Shown: positions 14,181 through 26,320 of the stretch, piece by piece
Layout of the letters: each line of letters starts with the position of its first letter
Position numbering within the stretch: the first letter of the stretch is position 1
Program-made: the position numbers and the translations under genes
Notes under the pieces: generated by a model
What the model saw: the letters and a program-made list of their open reading frames with translations, nothing else
Database searches by the model: none
What the model was told of the DNA's origin: nothing
Origin: Neocallimastix lanati (nom. inval.)
Taxonomy: Eukaryota > Neocallimastigomycota > Neocallimastigomycetes > Neocallimastigales > Neocallimastigaceae
Direction of reading: 5' to 3'
Assembly: GCA_016946835.1 (NCBI GenBank)
Contig: JACVTC010000090.1
Coordinates: 507,501 to 569,500 of the forward strand
DNA length: 62,000 bases

Positions 14181-17100
14181 TTAGATAAAAATGTTGTTTG
14201 TAAATTTTTGTATCTTTGGTCCATTTGAGTCCTTGGTTAATATGTCCGCTAGCATGTTTTCAGTATCAATATATTCTAATTTTACTTTCTTCTTTGCAAT
14301 ATTGTCCCTGTTGAAATGATATCTTACACTTATATGCTTTAATTTTGTATTTATTTCTCCGTTCTCCATTATTTTCTTACTTGCTTGATTATCTGTATAG
14401 ATTTTAACAGTTATCCATTTGTTTAAAATTTCTTTTATTATATTTCTAATCCATAATATTTTCTTTATATTTTCGGAAGTGCGTATGTACTCTGCTTCAG
14501 CAGTAGACGTAGCAACACTTGTTTGTTTCTTGGACAACCAGCATATCGGACTTGTTCCCATAAGTATTATTCCTCCTGAGGTAGATTTTCTATCTTCCAA
14601 ACAGCCGGCAAAGTCAGAGTCGGTATATGCAACAAGCTCCCCCTTTCCATTATATTCTATCTTAAATTCTTTAGTACTGTTAATATATTTTAGAATATTT
14701 ATTATTTTGTTCCAATCTGATATAGTTGGATTTTCACATTTTCTTGAAGCTTTATTTACAGCGAAAGCTATATCAGGTCTAGTACATTTCGAAAGGTATA
14801 TTAAGGAACCTATTGCGCTTTTGTAGATTGTTTTATCGAAAGGTTTATTGTTTTCTGATATTTTATTATCACCAGTACATGGTGTTTTTCTTTTCTTTGT
14901 ATTATCAATATTAAATTTATATAACATATTATTTATAAATTTTTTCTGTGAAATAATATATGAATTATTTTCTTTCTTTACTTCAATTCCTAATATGTAT
15001 TCAATTGGATCACATTTAGATATTTTAAATTTTTATTTTATTTTATTTATTATTTGTTTAATGTATTTGTTTTCCCCAGTGATGACCATGTCGTCCACAT
15101 ATAAACCAATAATACATTTTGTTATATTATTTTTTGTAAATTTGAAAATACATTGTTCGGATTTAATTTGAATGAACTCATTTTTTATTAGGAATTTTCT
15201 AATGGTATTATACCATTGTCTACCAGATTGCTTAAGGCCATACAAAGCTTTGTTGAGCTTCCAATATCCCCGCCCAAAGTGCGTATCGCCTTTAGGAATA
15301 GCAGTATAAATATCTTTATCAAGCGGAGCAATAAGGTAAGCGGCCTTTATATCTAGCTGGAAAATTTCCACTTAAGAGCAGCAGAAATAGCGAATATTAA
15401 TTTAAGACCATCAATGTTTAGAGTAGAAGAATAAGTTAATTCATAATCGATTCCCCATTTTTGTTTAAATCCACGAGCAACTAAATGAGCTTTATATTTA
15501 TAAATATTATTATTTGAATCACGTTTAGTGTTGAAAACCCATTTTGTGGTAATGATGTTTTTGTTTTTAGGTACATTTTTAACAAAAGTCATAGTATTAT
15601 TAGAATAAAGAATATTAAGTTCATCATTAATAGCCTCAATCCAGTTATTTTTGTCTTCACTGTTTATTGTTTCTTCATATGTATTAGGAATGTGACAAAA
15701 TATAGAAGCAATAATAATGTCGTTGATTTGGTCTAGTTTTCTACGAGTACTAATATTAGTAGGTGCAGTCTCTTTATATTTTGGACTAAGTGGTCTTTTA
15801 TAGATGTTGCCATATTCTGTATTGGCTACAATGTCATCCATAATTTCATCTTTATTAAAATCAATAACACTTGATGCATCTATAAGAGATTTGTGGGCAT
15901 AATTTTCTTTGTTTACTATATTATTGTTGTTAAATTTATTATTTATTTCGTTATTATTAGTAAGTGTGAAATTTCGTCTGTTTTTTAAGAAATTTGGTTG
16001 GTTGAAGAATCGGTTATTAAAGGTAAATTCTGATTAATATTATATGGAAGAGTTATATTTTTAAGATTTTCCATTACCGTATTTTTATTATCTGAAGGAA
16101 TATTATTGATATCTATTGTAGGAGTGGAGAAATTATAGTTTTTTTTCATAGAGTCGCTGGATATTGAATTTTGTTGAATTAATTAAATTTTGATCATTTT
16201 TTGGTAAATTTTTGATATTCATTGATTTATTTGAATTATTAATAGATTTATGTGAATCATTATTGTTGTCATATGTTATATGTGATTCATTAGTGTTATT
16301 TGAAATTATTGAATTATTTGAAAATTTTTTGATATGATATGAAAGTGATTTTGCTTCAGCCAATAGATTTTCTTGAAAAATTTCATCATTTTTTGAAAAA
16401 TTTTTATTATTAAAATTTTTTTTCATATTATTATTATTTATTGTAAAATTCTGTAAATTTTGGCTTGATTTTTCATTATTTAAAAATATTTTATTTTTAT
16501 CAAAATTTTCAAATTCTGTTATTTTTTCTTTTCCTTTGTTCCTGCTGGAAGTTGAGGCGGCGTAAGCAGGATCTTCTGGTTTATATTTTTCAATAATACT
16601 AGAATTAAAATTGGTATTCTTAGTATTATTTCTAAACTTTTTATTATAATTTTTATTTATTATTTCTAAATTTCTATTTATCTCATTCAAATAATTATTT
16701 TCAGAATTATTTTTGTCAACATTGTTGAAATTGAATTTCAATTTAAATTCACAATTATTTTTATTTTTAATTTCAGGATTAATTTTAGAATTAATTTCAA
16801 CATCTTTATTTAAATTATGGTTATTTTTCTGGTTTATATCTTTATTATCAAATTCTTGATTTTCTTCATTTAACGATATATTATTGACATGCTTATTTTT
16901 AATGTAATTACTTTTATGTTCTGTATTAGTAGTCCTTTCATTATTAATATTTTCATTTAAAATGTTTTCTTCATTTAAGATGTTTCTTCCATTAAAATTA
17001 TTTTCATTGTTCATATTATTATCTTCATTTATATTATTATCTTTATTTATATTATTATCTTCATTTATAATATTATCTTCTGGATTCCTATCTTTTCTAT

Positions 17101-19763
17101 TGTTGTCTTTCATAAATGAGAAGTAAGAGTCTTTATAATTGCTTGTTTCGTATTTGTGTTTACTAGGCTCTTCTTCAACGAATTCTACATCATTAGTATA
17201 ATGCATTTTATTATTTTCAATATCCATGATAATATATGAATATTTTTTATCATCAAATCCCAAGAATACGCCCTTCTTAGCATTTGGTAAAAATTTTGAT
17301 TTGTGTTGTGTATCATCCCTGTAATAACACACACAACCAAAAGTTTTTAAATGTTTTAACTCTACCTTTTTGTTGTAAAATACTTCATTGGGTATTAAAA
17401 ATTTATTTCCTGAATGGGGAATTAAGTTATATATGTAGCATGCCTGTTTTATGGCAAAATTCCAAAAGTTTTCTGATAATTCTGCCCAATATAGAAGAGT
17501 TTTAGCTGAATTTCTAAGAGTTCTATTTATTCTTTCAGCTTTTCCATTAACTTCAGGACAACCTGGGGGAGAATAGGTTTTTTCTATTCCATTTTCTTTA
17601 CAGTATTTATTAACTGTTTTATTTTTAAATTCCTTTCCTCCATCTGATTTAAATATTTTAATATTATATTCTTCAAATTGGTTATTTAAGTACTTGAAGA
17701 ATTCCACAATTAATTCAGGGGCTTCGGCTTTAGATTTTAAAGTATATATCCATACTTTTCTTGAGAATTCATCCATGAATGTAATAAAGTATTTTTTATT
17801 ATTGATAGATGAATTGTATGGACCTGAAATGTCTGAATGTATTATTTCTAATATTTTCGTAGCTTTCGGTGTTTTTCCTCCGTGTGATTTCCTTGACATT
17901 TTAGCTACTTTACATTCTATGCATTTAGGAGTTTTTATTTGGTGTAAACTTAGATATTTGTTTATGTTTTCTAGGTAATAATGACCTAGTCTTCTATGCC
18001 AATTTTCAAGGCTTTTTTCATCAACTTCGTTTAAAGCCATAATATTTTTATCCTTTTCTTCAAAGTTTTTATTAATCTTGTAAGTATTTACTAAGAATTG
18101 ATTATCATTTGTAGAATAATAAGTTCCTATATTTACATTATTTGGACCCCATAAGTTAAATCTACCACGTGTATAATCATCAGTGTCAATAATGACTCTA
18201 TATCCTATTTTGGCCAGTTTTATTCCACTAATAAGATTTTTAGTTGCAGATTTTGAATATAATACCCTGTCTAGTCGTACATATATTCCATTAATGTAAC
18301 ATTCGTAAGTACCATATCCTTCGAAGCTACACATTGTCCCATTGGCACATCTTAACTTTATTTTGTAGTGAATAAAATTATTTAGCAAATTAAAATCATT
18401 AGTTATATGTTCTCCAGCACCAGTATTATATAACTATTCACTAGTCTTATCATTTTCTTCATAATAATTAATGTTGTTTACATATAATTCCTCTTTTTTA
18501 TTAGGAATTGTTATTTCCTTTGGAATAATAAAACTATCATTCACGTATTCAATTAATCCAGAAAATTTAACCTTATTGTTAATGTTTATTTCTTCTTGTT
18601 TTTCTATCAGTGCCCTTGCGTCTTCAAAATCAAAATTATCGTCATAACTACTGGCACTGTCTGGATCAGAAATTTTACTTATTAAATGTAAAGACTTCTT
18701 TGGATAATCATTTAATGTGGTCTTTACTTGAAGCTTTTCTTGCCTCCCTTTATTATGATTTGACTTCGTCTTCATATTATATATGCAGTTTCTGGTAGAG
18801 TGTCCTTTAACTTCACAAATGTGGCAATATGATTTATTATTATTGTCTTTGTTACTATTATCTTTATTATTATTGTTATATTGGTTACCATTTTGCTTTC
18901 CTCTTTTTTTAGAGTTAGAGCTTTTGTTATTATGGTTGTTGTGTTCATTTTTCTTTGAGGAATTACTAGTTCTTCTTCCTCTACTGATAAAATCTAGATC
19001 CATTGGATCATCTTTTTCAATGGTTTTGTTATCTTCCCAATTTTCTAGGTAAAATTTTGCATAAATAAAACTTTTGAGATTATTAATATATACATTAGGG
19101 CCACTATTCAAATTAATTTGAATGATATTTTTATAATCATTTTTCCTTATCAGTGATCTCCACATGTTGTTCTTCCATATCATCGAAAGTTTCTTTCATA
19201 AGTTCTAGCTTTTCGATGATTTGATTTCTATCTCTGGCTTTAATACTTCTTAACCTTTTAAGCCAGTATTCCATATCAGCATTTGAATTTCCATATTTTG
19301 ATTTGAGTCTTTCCATTATACGGAAACCATTATTAAGTCTGCTGATTTCTCTTAAAACAGAATCATCGACATTCTTACTGATCATGAGTATCATGTCAGC
19401 ATCGATCCTTTCTGCTTCCTCAACTAATCTGATATGATTAAGAGGATTACCAAAAAAGTTAGTTAGCTGAGTATTGATATCAACGTCATTGTTTCGATTA
19501 ACCTCAGCATTATTGTTTCGAACAGGTGCTGCAGGAGCTTGCGGCAACATTTTGGTAATTAATTTGGTAATTACCTTGTTGATAACATCGTTGACATTGG
19601 GGTTGTAATTAAAACCTACATCATTAAGTTTTCCAACGACGTCGACTTCCATGAATTCCTTAATATCTTGACGTTTAGCAGCATTGTCAATAAGAAATTT
19701 CCACTCATTAAAGTTGGATTTTCCATGGAGGCGTTGGTCCTTAGCTAAGTTAAAGTCTTGCAT
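14181..19763 (-). pseudogene. Ty1/copia gag-pol polyprotein, several frame breaks
   Basis: Order on the minus strand: gag (19763-19137, Met at 19763). After a frame change comes a zinc knuckle CHICEVKGHSTRNC (about 18790-18830). Next is a pre-integrase motif NWHRRLGHYYLENI. The integrase has catalytic acids in HSDISGPY, KSDGGKEF and NGKAERINRTL. A long Asn-rich linker follows (16150-17100). RT has KAHLVARGFKQKWGIDY, YGLKQSGRQWY and the active site YVDDM. RNase H has YTDSDFAG, KSTSGG and STAEAEYI. Frame breaks lie near 19140-19180 (gag/knuckle), 18390-18434, 16130-15841 and 15353-15371, and there is an in-frame TAA near 15030. Normally one polyprotein is made, so this copy is inactive though nearly full length. 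Confidence 0.92.
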
Positions 19764-19824
19764 GATTTCGAAGCGGTGAAGCGAATTAATTAAGTACTTT
19801 TAATAATAAATGATATGAGTCAAC

Positions 19825-19838
19825 TGAGACTCTTAATC
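19825..19838 (-). promoter_or_regulatory. Primer-binding site of the copia element, same tRNA-Lys(CUU) match
   Basis: The plus strand reads tgagactcttaatc directly before the 5' LTR (TGTTAGC at 19839). The 14 bases are the same as in the TRIM, with the same 1-nt spacer if position 39 of the tRNA is the primer end. The LTRs of the two elements are otherwise unrelated at their outer ends, so this shared site is functionally conserved. Confidence 0.72.
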
Positions 19839-20043
19839 TGTTAGCTTTATTAAATTTAGATCTATAATAATATTCCTTATGGAATATGGTATACAAGGGA
19901 AATAAGTGTATGATTTATCTTTCAGCTTTAAATAAGTAATAAAGTCACATGTTTACTACATACGTTTTCCATAACATAGAATAAATTAAAAATTAATTAA
20001 ATAAATATTAAAAGATAATTAACATAGATTTATACAAGACGAT
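19839..20043 (-). repeat. Copia 5' LTR, inner segment
   Basis: The LTR portion next to the primer site. It is interrupted at 20043 by the MULE, whose 8-bp target duplication aagacgat is 20036-20043. Confidence 0.92.
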
Positions 20044-20442
20044 GGATGTGAAGCATTTCGACATAATTTATGTATAATCAGCATAAATATTTGTACAATG
20101 AGTATAAATTATGTAATACGCCACAACTTTCAACGTATATTTTTATTTATTGTATTTTAACATTAAAAAAATAAAAATAAAAACTAAAAAAAATAATAAA
20201 TAAAAGAATAAGTTTTCTGTTAAGATTTTGTTTTATTTAATTTATTTTCAATTATTTAATTTTCATTTTATTATTATATTTTATTATTAAATATTTATTA
20301 TTTTATTATTAAATTAATTAAATAATAAAATAAAATTTATTTTAATATTAAATATTTATTATTAATAAAATTTAAATATTGATATTGATATTAATATAAT
20401 TTAAACTATATATATTCTAGTTAATTATTTTTATTTATAAAT

Positions 20443-21873
20443 TTAGAGCTTGTTTAATTCTAATAAACATTTATACCATAAATCAATGATATCATTTTTA
20501 TCACATTTTTTATCAATTAATTCCGATTCCTTTTTTTTTTTTGTATTTTTTAATTAAATCATTGATTTCATCAGTTTTTGTTAATATTCTTTTTTTTTTT
20601 TTTTTTTTTTTTTTCCAAATTCCTTCATTTTTCCTTTTGCAATTATTATAAGATAAAGATTCTTCTCTTTTTAAATGATAAATCAATTCATAGAAAGAAG
20701 GTTTTTTGTAAAACAATTTTTTTTAAGTAATTGTTAAAAAATTCTGAAGCATTATTTGTTATGTGGTTTATATCGTTATAATAATTCCAATATTGAATAT
20801 CATATTTATATAAATAAGTCTTATTAAAATATTCTAAAAAATTTAAAAAATGGAAATAATTATATATTTGACATATAATTTTAATATAATTATAAATATC
20901 AAATATATATTCAGGATTTATAAAAAGAAAATTTGTAATAGCTTTATAAAACAAATAAATTTTATGATTACTTTCAACTTCATTATAACATAATTTATTT
21001 TTTTGAACTTCTAACGATCTTTTATAATGCCATACACAATATTTAATAGTAATATTAGGAAATATTTTAATGGCAGCATTGGATATACCTTTTTCAAAAT
21101 CACAATGCAAAATTTTTGGTGTAACTATAATATTATTATTATATTTACTTGCATTCTTTTTTAATTCTTCAAATGACAGTTCATAGGTTGCTTGTTCTTT
21201 ATTATTTAATATAGATAGTAATGTAGTGTAAAAACTTTTTATTTCTGGAGCATATATTCTTGTTATAAACACTTGATAACCAAATATTGGTGCAATATAA
21301 AATGTACCATCAGCAAACATATATTCGTTGTATTTAATAAACAATTCTGTTTGGAATGGTGATTGAAAAATTATAATATTAAAATTTTTGAATATCATAA
21401 AATTTTCATCTCTTTCTTTTATATAATATTCAGATTCATCTGGAATTTCATTAAATTTTGATATATCAGGAGGTAGTTGTTTTTTTATATATCTTGATAT
21501 TTGAGATTTAATTGAATTATATTCAGGGCATATCAATCCAATTTCTTCAGATATTTCATTATATATATGTTTTGGATTTATATCAAATGGGATTGAGGTT
21601 TTTCTAATTTCATTTTTCATTTTATGTTTTACTATTGATACAGATGCATAATATTCTTTTCCTGGATGAGTATGTTTGTTTTCATATTTTATTACTTTAT
21701 TATTATCATTTAGAATAATGTATGATTTAACATTTTTTAACGGTTTTATATTCAGTACATTTGAATACTTTTGTACTATTCGTTATATACCATAAATTAA
21801 ATTTATATTTTTTGTTTACAATGATTTGGTTTTTTTCTTTATTAGTTTCACTTATTTCTAATTGATCATCCAT
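20443..21873 (-). pseudogene. MULE transposase with FLYWCH zinc finger, frameshifted
   Basis: The start is ATG at 21873 (MDDQLEISETNK). It has a FLYWCH finger (FKCTEYKT...KC...KHTHPG) and the MULE core FADGTFYIAPIFGYQVF, HCDFEKGISNAAIKIFPN and YCVWHYKRSLE. A conserved C-terminus ends near 20443. One extra T inside the finger (near 21735) breaks the frame. Another break is near 20700, at a T8 run, and a third is in the T-run region 20590-20540. The largest intact block is about 310 residues. It is roughly half identical to copy 1 over the core, so the two are separate family members rather than one duplication. Confidence 0.87.
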
Positions 21874-21884
21874 TTATTATAAAT

Positions 21885-21951
21885 ATTTTAAATTAAAAGT
21901 TTTATTTTTTAATTTTTTTTTTAATCTATTTTTTTTATCTTATATTTTTAT

Positions 21952-21999
<48 letters not shown>

Positions 22000-22745
22000 T
22001 TATTTTAGATTAAAAGTTTTATTTTTTAATTTTTTTGTTTTAATCTATATTTTTTATCTTATATTTTTATTTTTATATTTTTATTTTTTATTTTACTTTT
22101 TTATTTATTTATTTTTTTTTTTTATTTTTTATTTTACTTTATTATTTATTTTTTTTTTATTTTTATTTTAATCTATTTTTTTTATCTTATATTTTTATTC
22201 TTTTTTTTTTTTTTTTTTATTTTAAATTAAAAGTTTTATTTTTTAATTTTTTTGTTTTAATCAATATTTTTTATCTTATATTTTTATTTTTATTTTTTTT
22301 ATTTTTTATTTTACTTTATATTTATTTTTTTTTTTTATTTTTATTTTACTTTATTATTTATTTTTTTTTTTATTTTTATTTTAATCTATTTTTTTTTTAT
22401 CTTATATTTTTATTCTTTTTTTTTTTTTTTTTATTTTAAATTAAAAGTTTTATTTTTTAATTTTTTTGTTTTAATCAATATTTTTTATCTTATATTTTTA
22501 TTTTTATTTTTTTTATTTTTTATTTTACTTTATATTTATTTTTTTTTTTTTTATTTTTATTTTACTTTATTATTTATTTTTTTTTTTATTTTTATTTTAA
22601 TCTATTTTTTTTTATCTTATATTTTTATTCTTTTTTTTTTTTTTTTTTTTTTTTTTTTATTTTTATTTTACTTTATTATTTATTTTTTTTTATTTTTATT
22701 TTACTTTATTATTTATTTTTTTTTATTTTTATTTTACTTTATTAT
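21885..22745. repeat. T-rich tandem repeats inside the MULE, unit about 215 bp
   Basis: The phrase attaaaagttttattttttaa recurs near 21890, 22010, 22222 and 22436. The last two spacings are about 215 bp, and the repeated text includes attttttatcttatattttt and attttactttattattta. The strand is almost free of G and C over 850 bp. It is strongly biased to T on the plus strand, that is, A on the transposase coding strand. Confidence 0.8.
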
Positions 22746-22854
22746 TAAAAATTTAACCCTATCCTATTCATTTATTTTTATAAGCCACATTGTAATACAT
22801 GAATAAATGATTTATACATAAATTATGTCGAAATGCAATACTCCCCAAGACGAT

Positions 22855-22970
22855 AGATCATAATACATTTAAGTAATCATTAAATATAAATAAATAAATA
22901 CACATAAATATAAATAAATACTATAAATAAATAAATTAAATATATAGTTAAATTATGAGTGCAGTAAACA
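22855..22970 (-). repeat. Copia 5' LTR, outer segment
   Basis: The LTR resumes after the MULE duplication with agatcataatacatttaagt and ends gcagtaaaca. It then meets an (AAT)n tract. Compared with the other LTR it has a small indel in the aaat repeats. Confidence 0.92.
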
Positions 22971-23415
22971 ATAATAATAATAATAATAATAATAATATAA
23001 TAATAATAATGAAAAGAAAAGTTCCTAATAAAAATTTTTTTCCAAATAAAAAACTTCGAATACTATAGAATAAAGAATATATAAAAGTAATATTAAATTT
23101 ACTGATTATATCTATTTACATTTATATAGTAAATTTAATATTTTATATTTTTTTATATATTAATTAATTATATATATATATTTTTGAAGTTTAAAATACT
23201 AAATAAAATAACAAATAATAAATATAATAATTTTTTTTTTTTTTTTTTTTTTGAATATAATAATGTATATTAATTTTTTTATTTAGTTTTTTTAAATTAA
23301 TGAAATAAATAATTTAAAATTTATCATTAAATTTTTATAGAAAAAAAGCAAAATAAAAAAGTTCAATAGTTTTTTATTTTTATTTTATTTTATTTTTTTT
23401 TTTCAAAAGAGAAAT

Positions 23416-23475
<60 letters not shown>

Positions 23476-23525
23476 ATTAATTAATTAATTAATTAATTAA
23501 TAAATAAATAAATTAATAAGTAATA
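22971..23525. other. (AAT)n remnant and A/T-rich region upstream of the dynactin gene
   Basis: About 40 bp of AAT triplets (22971-23010) form the right flank of the copia insertion. The rest is A/T-rich DNA without an open frame. It includes a T-run at 23231-23250 and an (AAAT)n/(TTAA)n block (23421-23520) that ends 5 bp before the start codon. No promoter element could be named. Confidence 0.7.
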
Positions 23526-23906
23526 ATGGAAGATTTGATGGAAAATAAAAGTGATATAATAGCTCAAGAGATTGAAGGCAGAGTTGAGAAAGTTGAAGGA
23601 TATTTAGTTGATATACAATCTGTAATAGGAAATAAATATTTAACAAAAGAATTAACTAAAGGAAAACCATTACTTTATCGTATTGATAATCTTGAAAGAT
23701 CCATAAATCAAATAATAAAAAGCAATAAACTTGATGAATTATTTTCAAAATGTACATAAAGTTTCAAAATAGAAAATATATTAACATTTATTTTTATATT
23801 TATTTTTATTACTATTATTTATATTTATATTTATTTTTTTTATTATTTTCATTATTATTATTATTTTTTTTTAATTTGTATAATAAATAAAATTAAACAT
23901 AATACT

Positions 23907-23948
<42 letters not shown>

Positions 23949-24638
23949 TAAAATATATTTATTTATAATATTTACTTACATTAGATAATACTTTAAAAAA
24001 ATTAATAGATAGTATTAATGATAAAATAAAAACTTCAGCAGTTGATACTGATGCTAAATTAGATATAATTTTAATATCTGAAAAAGAACTAATTGAAGTT
24101 TCAAATAAAGTTGAAGAAATAAAATCATTGCAACAATATATTAATTCAAAAGAATATACTAGTATATTTTCATTTACTTATTTATTTTTTATTTATAAAT
24201 ATTTGTATAAATTATATTTTGTATGATATATATAATTTATATTAATTTAATTATTATTATTATTTTATATTTAATTATATATATATATATATTATTTTTT
24301 AACATTGATTGGAAAACATAGAAATTGAAAAATTATTACCACAATTCTCTAAATGTCAAAATGAAAATAGAAAAATAAAAGAAGAATTAAATTTCTTAAC
24401 ACAAAAAATATATAAATGTCTTGATGAATATAAATTATTTGTATCCTTTTTCAAATATAAAAATTTTCTTGTTATATATATATTTATTCATAAATAAAAT
24501 ATATTATTCTTAATTAATATTTGTTATATGTTATAGGTTGAAAGAATTTCAGAAATATTTATATGGTATAATAATATTTTAACTGAAATTGAATTAAAAA
24601 TACTTGAACTTGAAAGAATTAAAAAAGATTCACTTTAA
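23526..24638 (+). CDS. DCTN3: Dynactin subunit 3 (p24) homologue
   Basis: Four exons: 23526-23751, 23985-24161, 24322-24440 and 24537-24638. Their lengths sum to exactly 208 codons including stop. All introns are GT-AG and A/T-rich. The protein is about 207 residues and almost all helical. It has the family pattern of p22/p24: an N-terminal REL-like helix (IEGRVEKVEGYLVDIQSVIG), a central DTDAKLDIILISEKELIEV matching the conserved DASKLQFILAEEQ region of animal p24, and a C-terminal helix with IFIWYNNILTEIE matching FVQWDELLCQLE. p24 sits in the shoulder of dynactin, the dynein adaptor complex. Human p24 is 186 residues, so the length fits. The call rests on sparse similarity typical of this subunit. 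The alternative is an unrelated coiled coil. Confidence 0.68.
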
Positions 24639-24699
24639 ATAGATTGATAATATAATTTAGTAATAATAGAATTAATAAAATAATTATAGATAGATTTCA

Positions 24700-24870
24700 A
24701 AGTTAGGAATTCTTTCATTTATTAAAAATTCATATTATTATGTTCTAAATGTAATAAATGGAAGAATTCCTAATTATTATGTAAATGTATACTTTCATTT
24801 ATTAAAAATTCAAATTATTATGTTCTAAATGTAATAAATGGAAGAATTCCTAATTATTATGTAAATGTAT
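24700..24870. repeat. Duplicated hairpin-forming repeat between convergent genes
   Basis: A unit of about 83 bp (tttcatttattaaaaattca...gtaaatgtata) occurs twice in tandem with one base difference. Within it, aggaattctttcatttatt at 24706 is the near-perfect reverse complement of aataaatggaagaattcct downstream, so the region can fold into a long stem. It lies just past the dynactin stop and before the end of the convergent RasGAP gene. It could be a small MITE or a 3'-end structure. Confidence 0.65.
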
Positions 24871-25274
24871 AAAGAATGATAAAGAAAACTTTATATTTTA
24901 AATTTTTTTAAAGAAATAAACAGACCAAAACATACATTTAATAAACATATTATGGAAATTTAAAAGTATAGTTCATCATAAAATATAATACATATATTTA
25001 ATTTTTTGAAGAAAATTATATTTAATAGGTTATTTGAGATGCATATTTTAAATATAATATTCACAATTATATATTTTAATTTAAAATATATATACATTTT
25101 AATATTTAATTTTAATGAAATTTTAAAACACAATTATTATTTTTTATAGTATATATTATTTTATATATTTGTTATTTAATTACATATATATTTATTTCTA
25201 GAAAATATAAAATTTTAAGTATTTTATTTAATTTACATTTGGCTTATAAAATTGAAGTATATGAATTTAGATAT

Positions 25275-25982
25275 CTATATGAGTATATATTTGGTTAAAA
25301 TATAATTATTAAGTAACTATATATATATATATATATATAAATATTACAAAATAAAATTTAAATATATAATAACTCACATTTGGTATTTTTATCCATATTT
25401 GAATATTATCAATTGGAATATTTATTAGATAATCTTGAATTTCATTATAGTAATGTTTAATATACTTATGAAGAATTTGTAAAGAGTCTGGTAATTGTAT
25501 TTTAATTATATCAAATGTAGCTCTATTTATAACATATTCGGTATAATTTTTTAGTAGTGCTTCTTTACTTGAAATAGGTTTTAACTTTTTAAGTTCTTCG
25601 CTAATCTTTTCAGTAAATTGTGTATAATTTTTAGAGAGTATATTAAACTTTTCATATTTTTCTTCCATAGGTATATTAAATGTTAAACTCTATAAATCAA
25701 TAAATCAATAAATCAATAAATAATAAAAATAATACAATAATATATGAAAAATAATTTTCATTACATTAAAAATGTGATTCAAGTGCTTAAAAAAGTGCGT
25801 TATTTTTTCTTTGTAACTGATAATGTTTATATCATTATATATATTCATATAATCTTTTGGATTTTTTAATGCTTGACATATAAAGCATTTTATTATTATT
25901 CTTGAAATTACTTTATAACCTTCATTTATATGTTTTTTATTAACTTCATTATTGATTAATTGAAGTATATAATTAATTCGTC

Positions 25983-26013
<31 letters not shown>

Positions 26014-26221
26014 TAAGATAAAACAAAATAAATATTAATGTAAATAAAAGAATAATTAAAATAATTTTTTAGAATAATATATTTAAGCATACAGAGGAAT
26101 TGTTTTAAAAATTGATTTAAACTGTTCTAATAATTCATTTACTAAGATAGAAAAGTTTTTATATCCTTTCTTAAGCTTAGCTTTTGATGGTTCTTTATAC
26201 ATATCAATCTTTTTATTAAAA

Positions 26222-26320
<99 letters not shown>

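Larger units (their letters stand above)
20044..22846 (-). mobile_element. MULE-type DNA transposon, copy 2, inserted in the copia 5' LTR
   Basis: A 2.8-kb element with perfect 8-bp target duplications AAGACGAT (20036-20043 and 22847-22854). The empty site is preserved in the other copia LTR near 14036. The terminal inverted repeats share gcatttcgacataatttatg plus a few more bases, with an imperfect outer 8-10 bp beginning GG on both ends. It carries a decayed transposase and a long T-rich tandem-repeat region (21885-22745). The 8-bp duplication fits the 8-11 bp typical of MULEs. Confidence 0.92.
8929..22970 (-). mobile_element. Full-size Ty1/copia retrotransposon with nested insertions in both LTRs
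   Basis: The element runs leftward. Its 3' LTR is 8929-9031 plus 13942-14160, split by the element at 9032-13937. Its 5' LTR is 19839-20043 plus 22855-22970, split by a MULE. Re-joined LTRs are about 320 bp, bounded by TGTTAGC and ACA, and differ by several substitutions and small indels, so this copy is older than its passengers. A purine tract (14161-14172) and a primer-binding site (19825-19838) sit inside the LTRs. The coding region (14181-19763) is frameshifted. Both outer flanks are AAT repeats. Confidence 0.93.

Noticed and set aside
14419-19052. Plus-strand open frames over the copia element
   Set aside because: They are antisense shadows of the gag-pol region, hydrophobic and without motifs.
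19137-19183. Programmed gag/pol frameshift in the copia element
   Set aside because: There is no canonical slippery heptamer. The zinc knuckle, which belongs to gag, lies after the shift, and the copy has other breaks. Decay is the simpler explanation.
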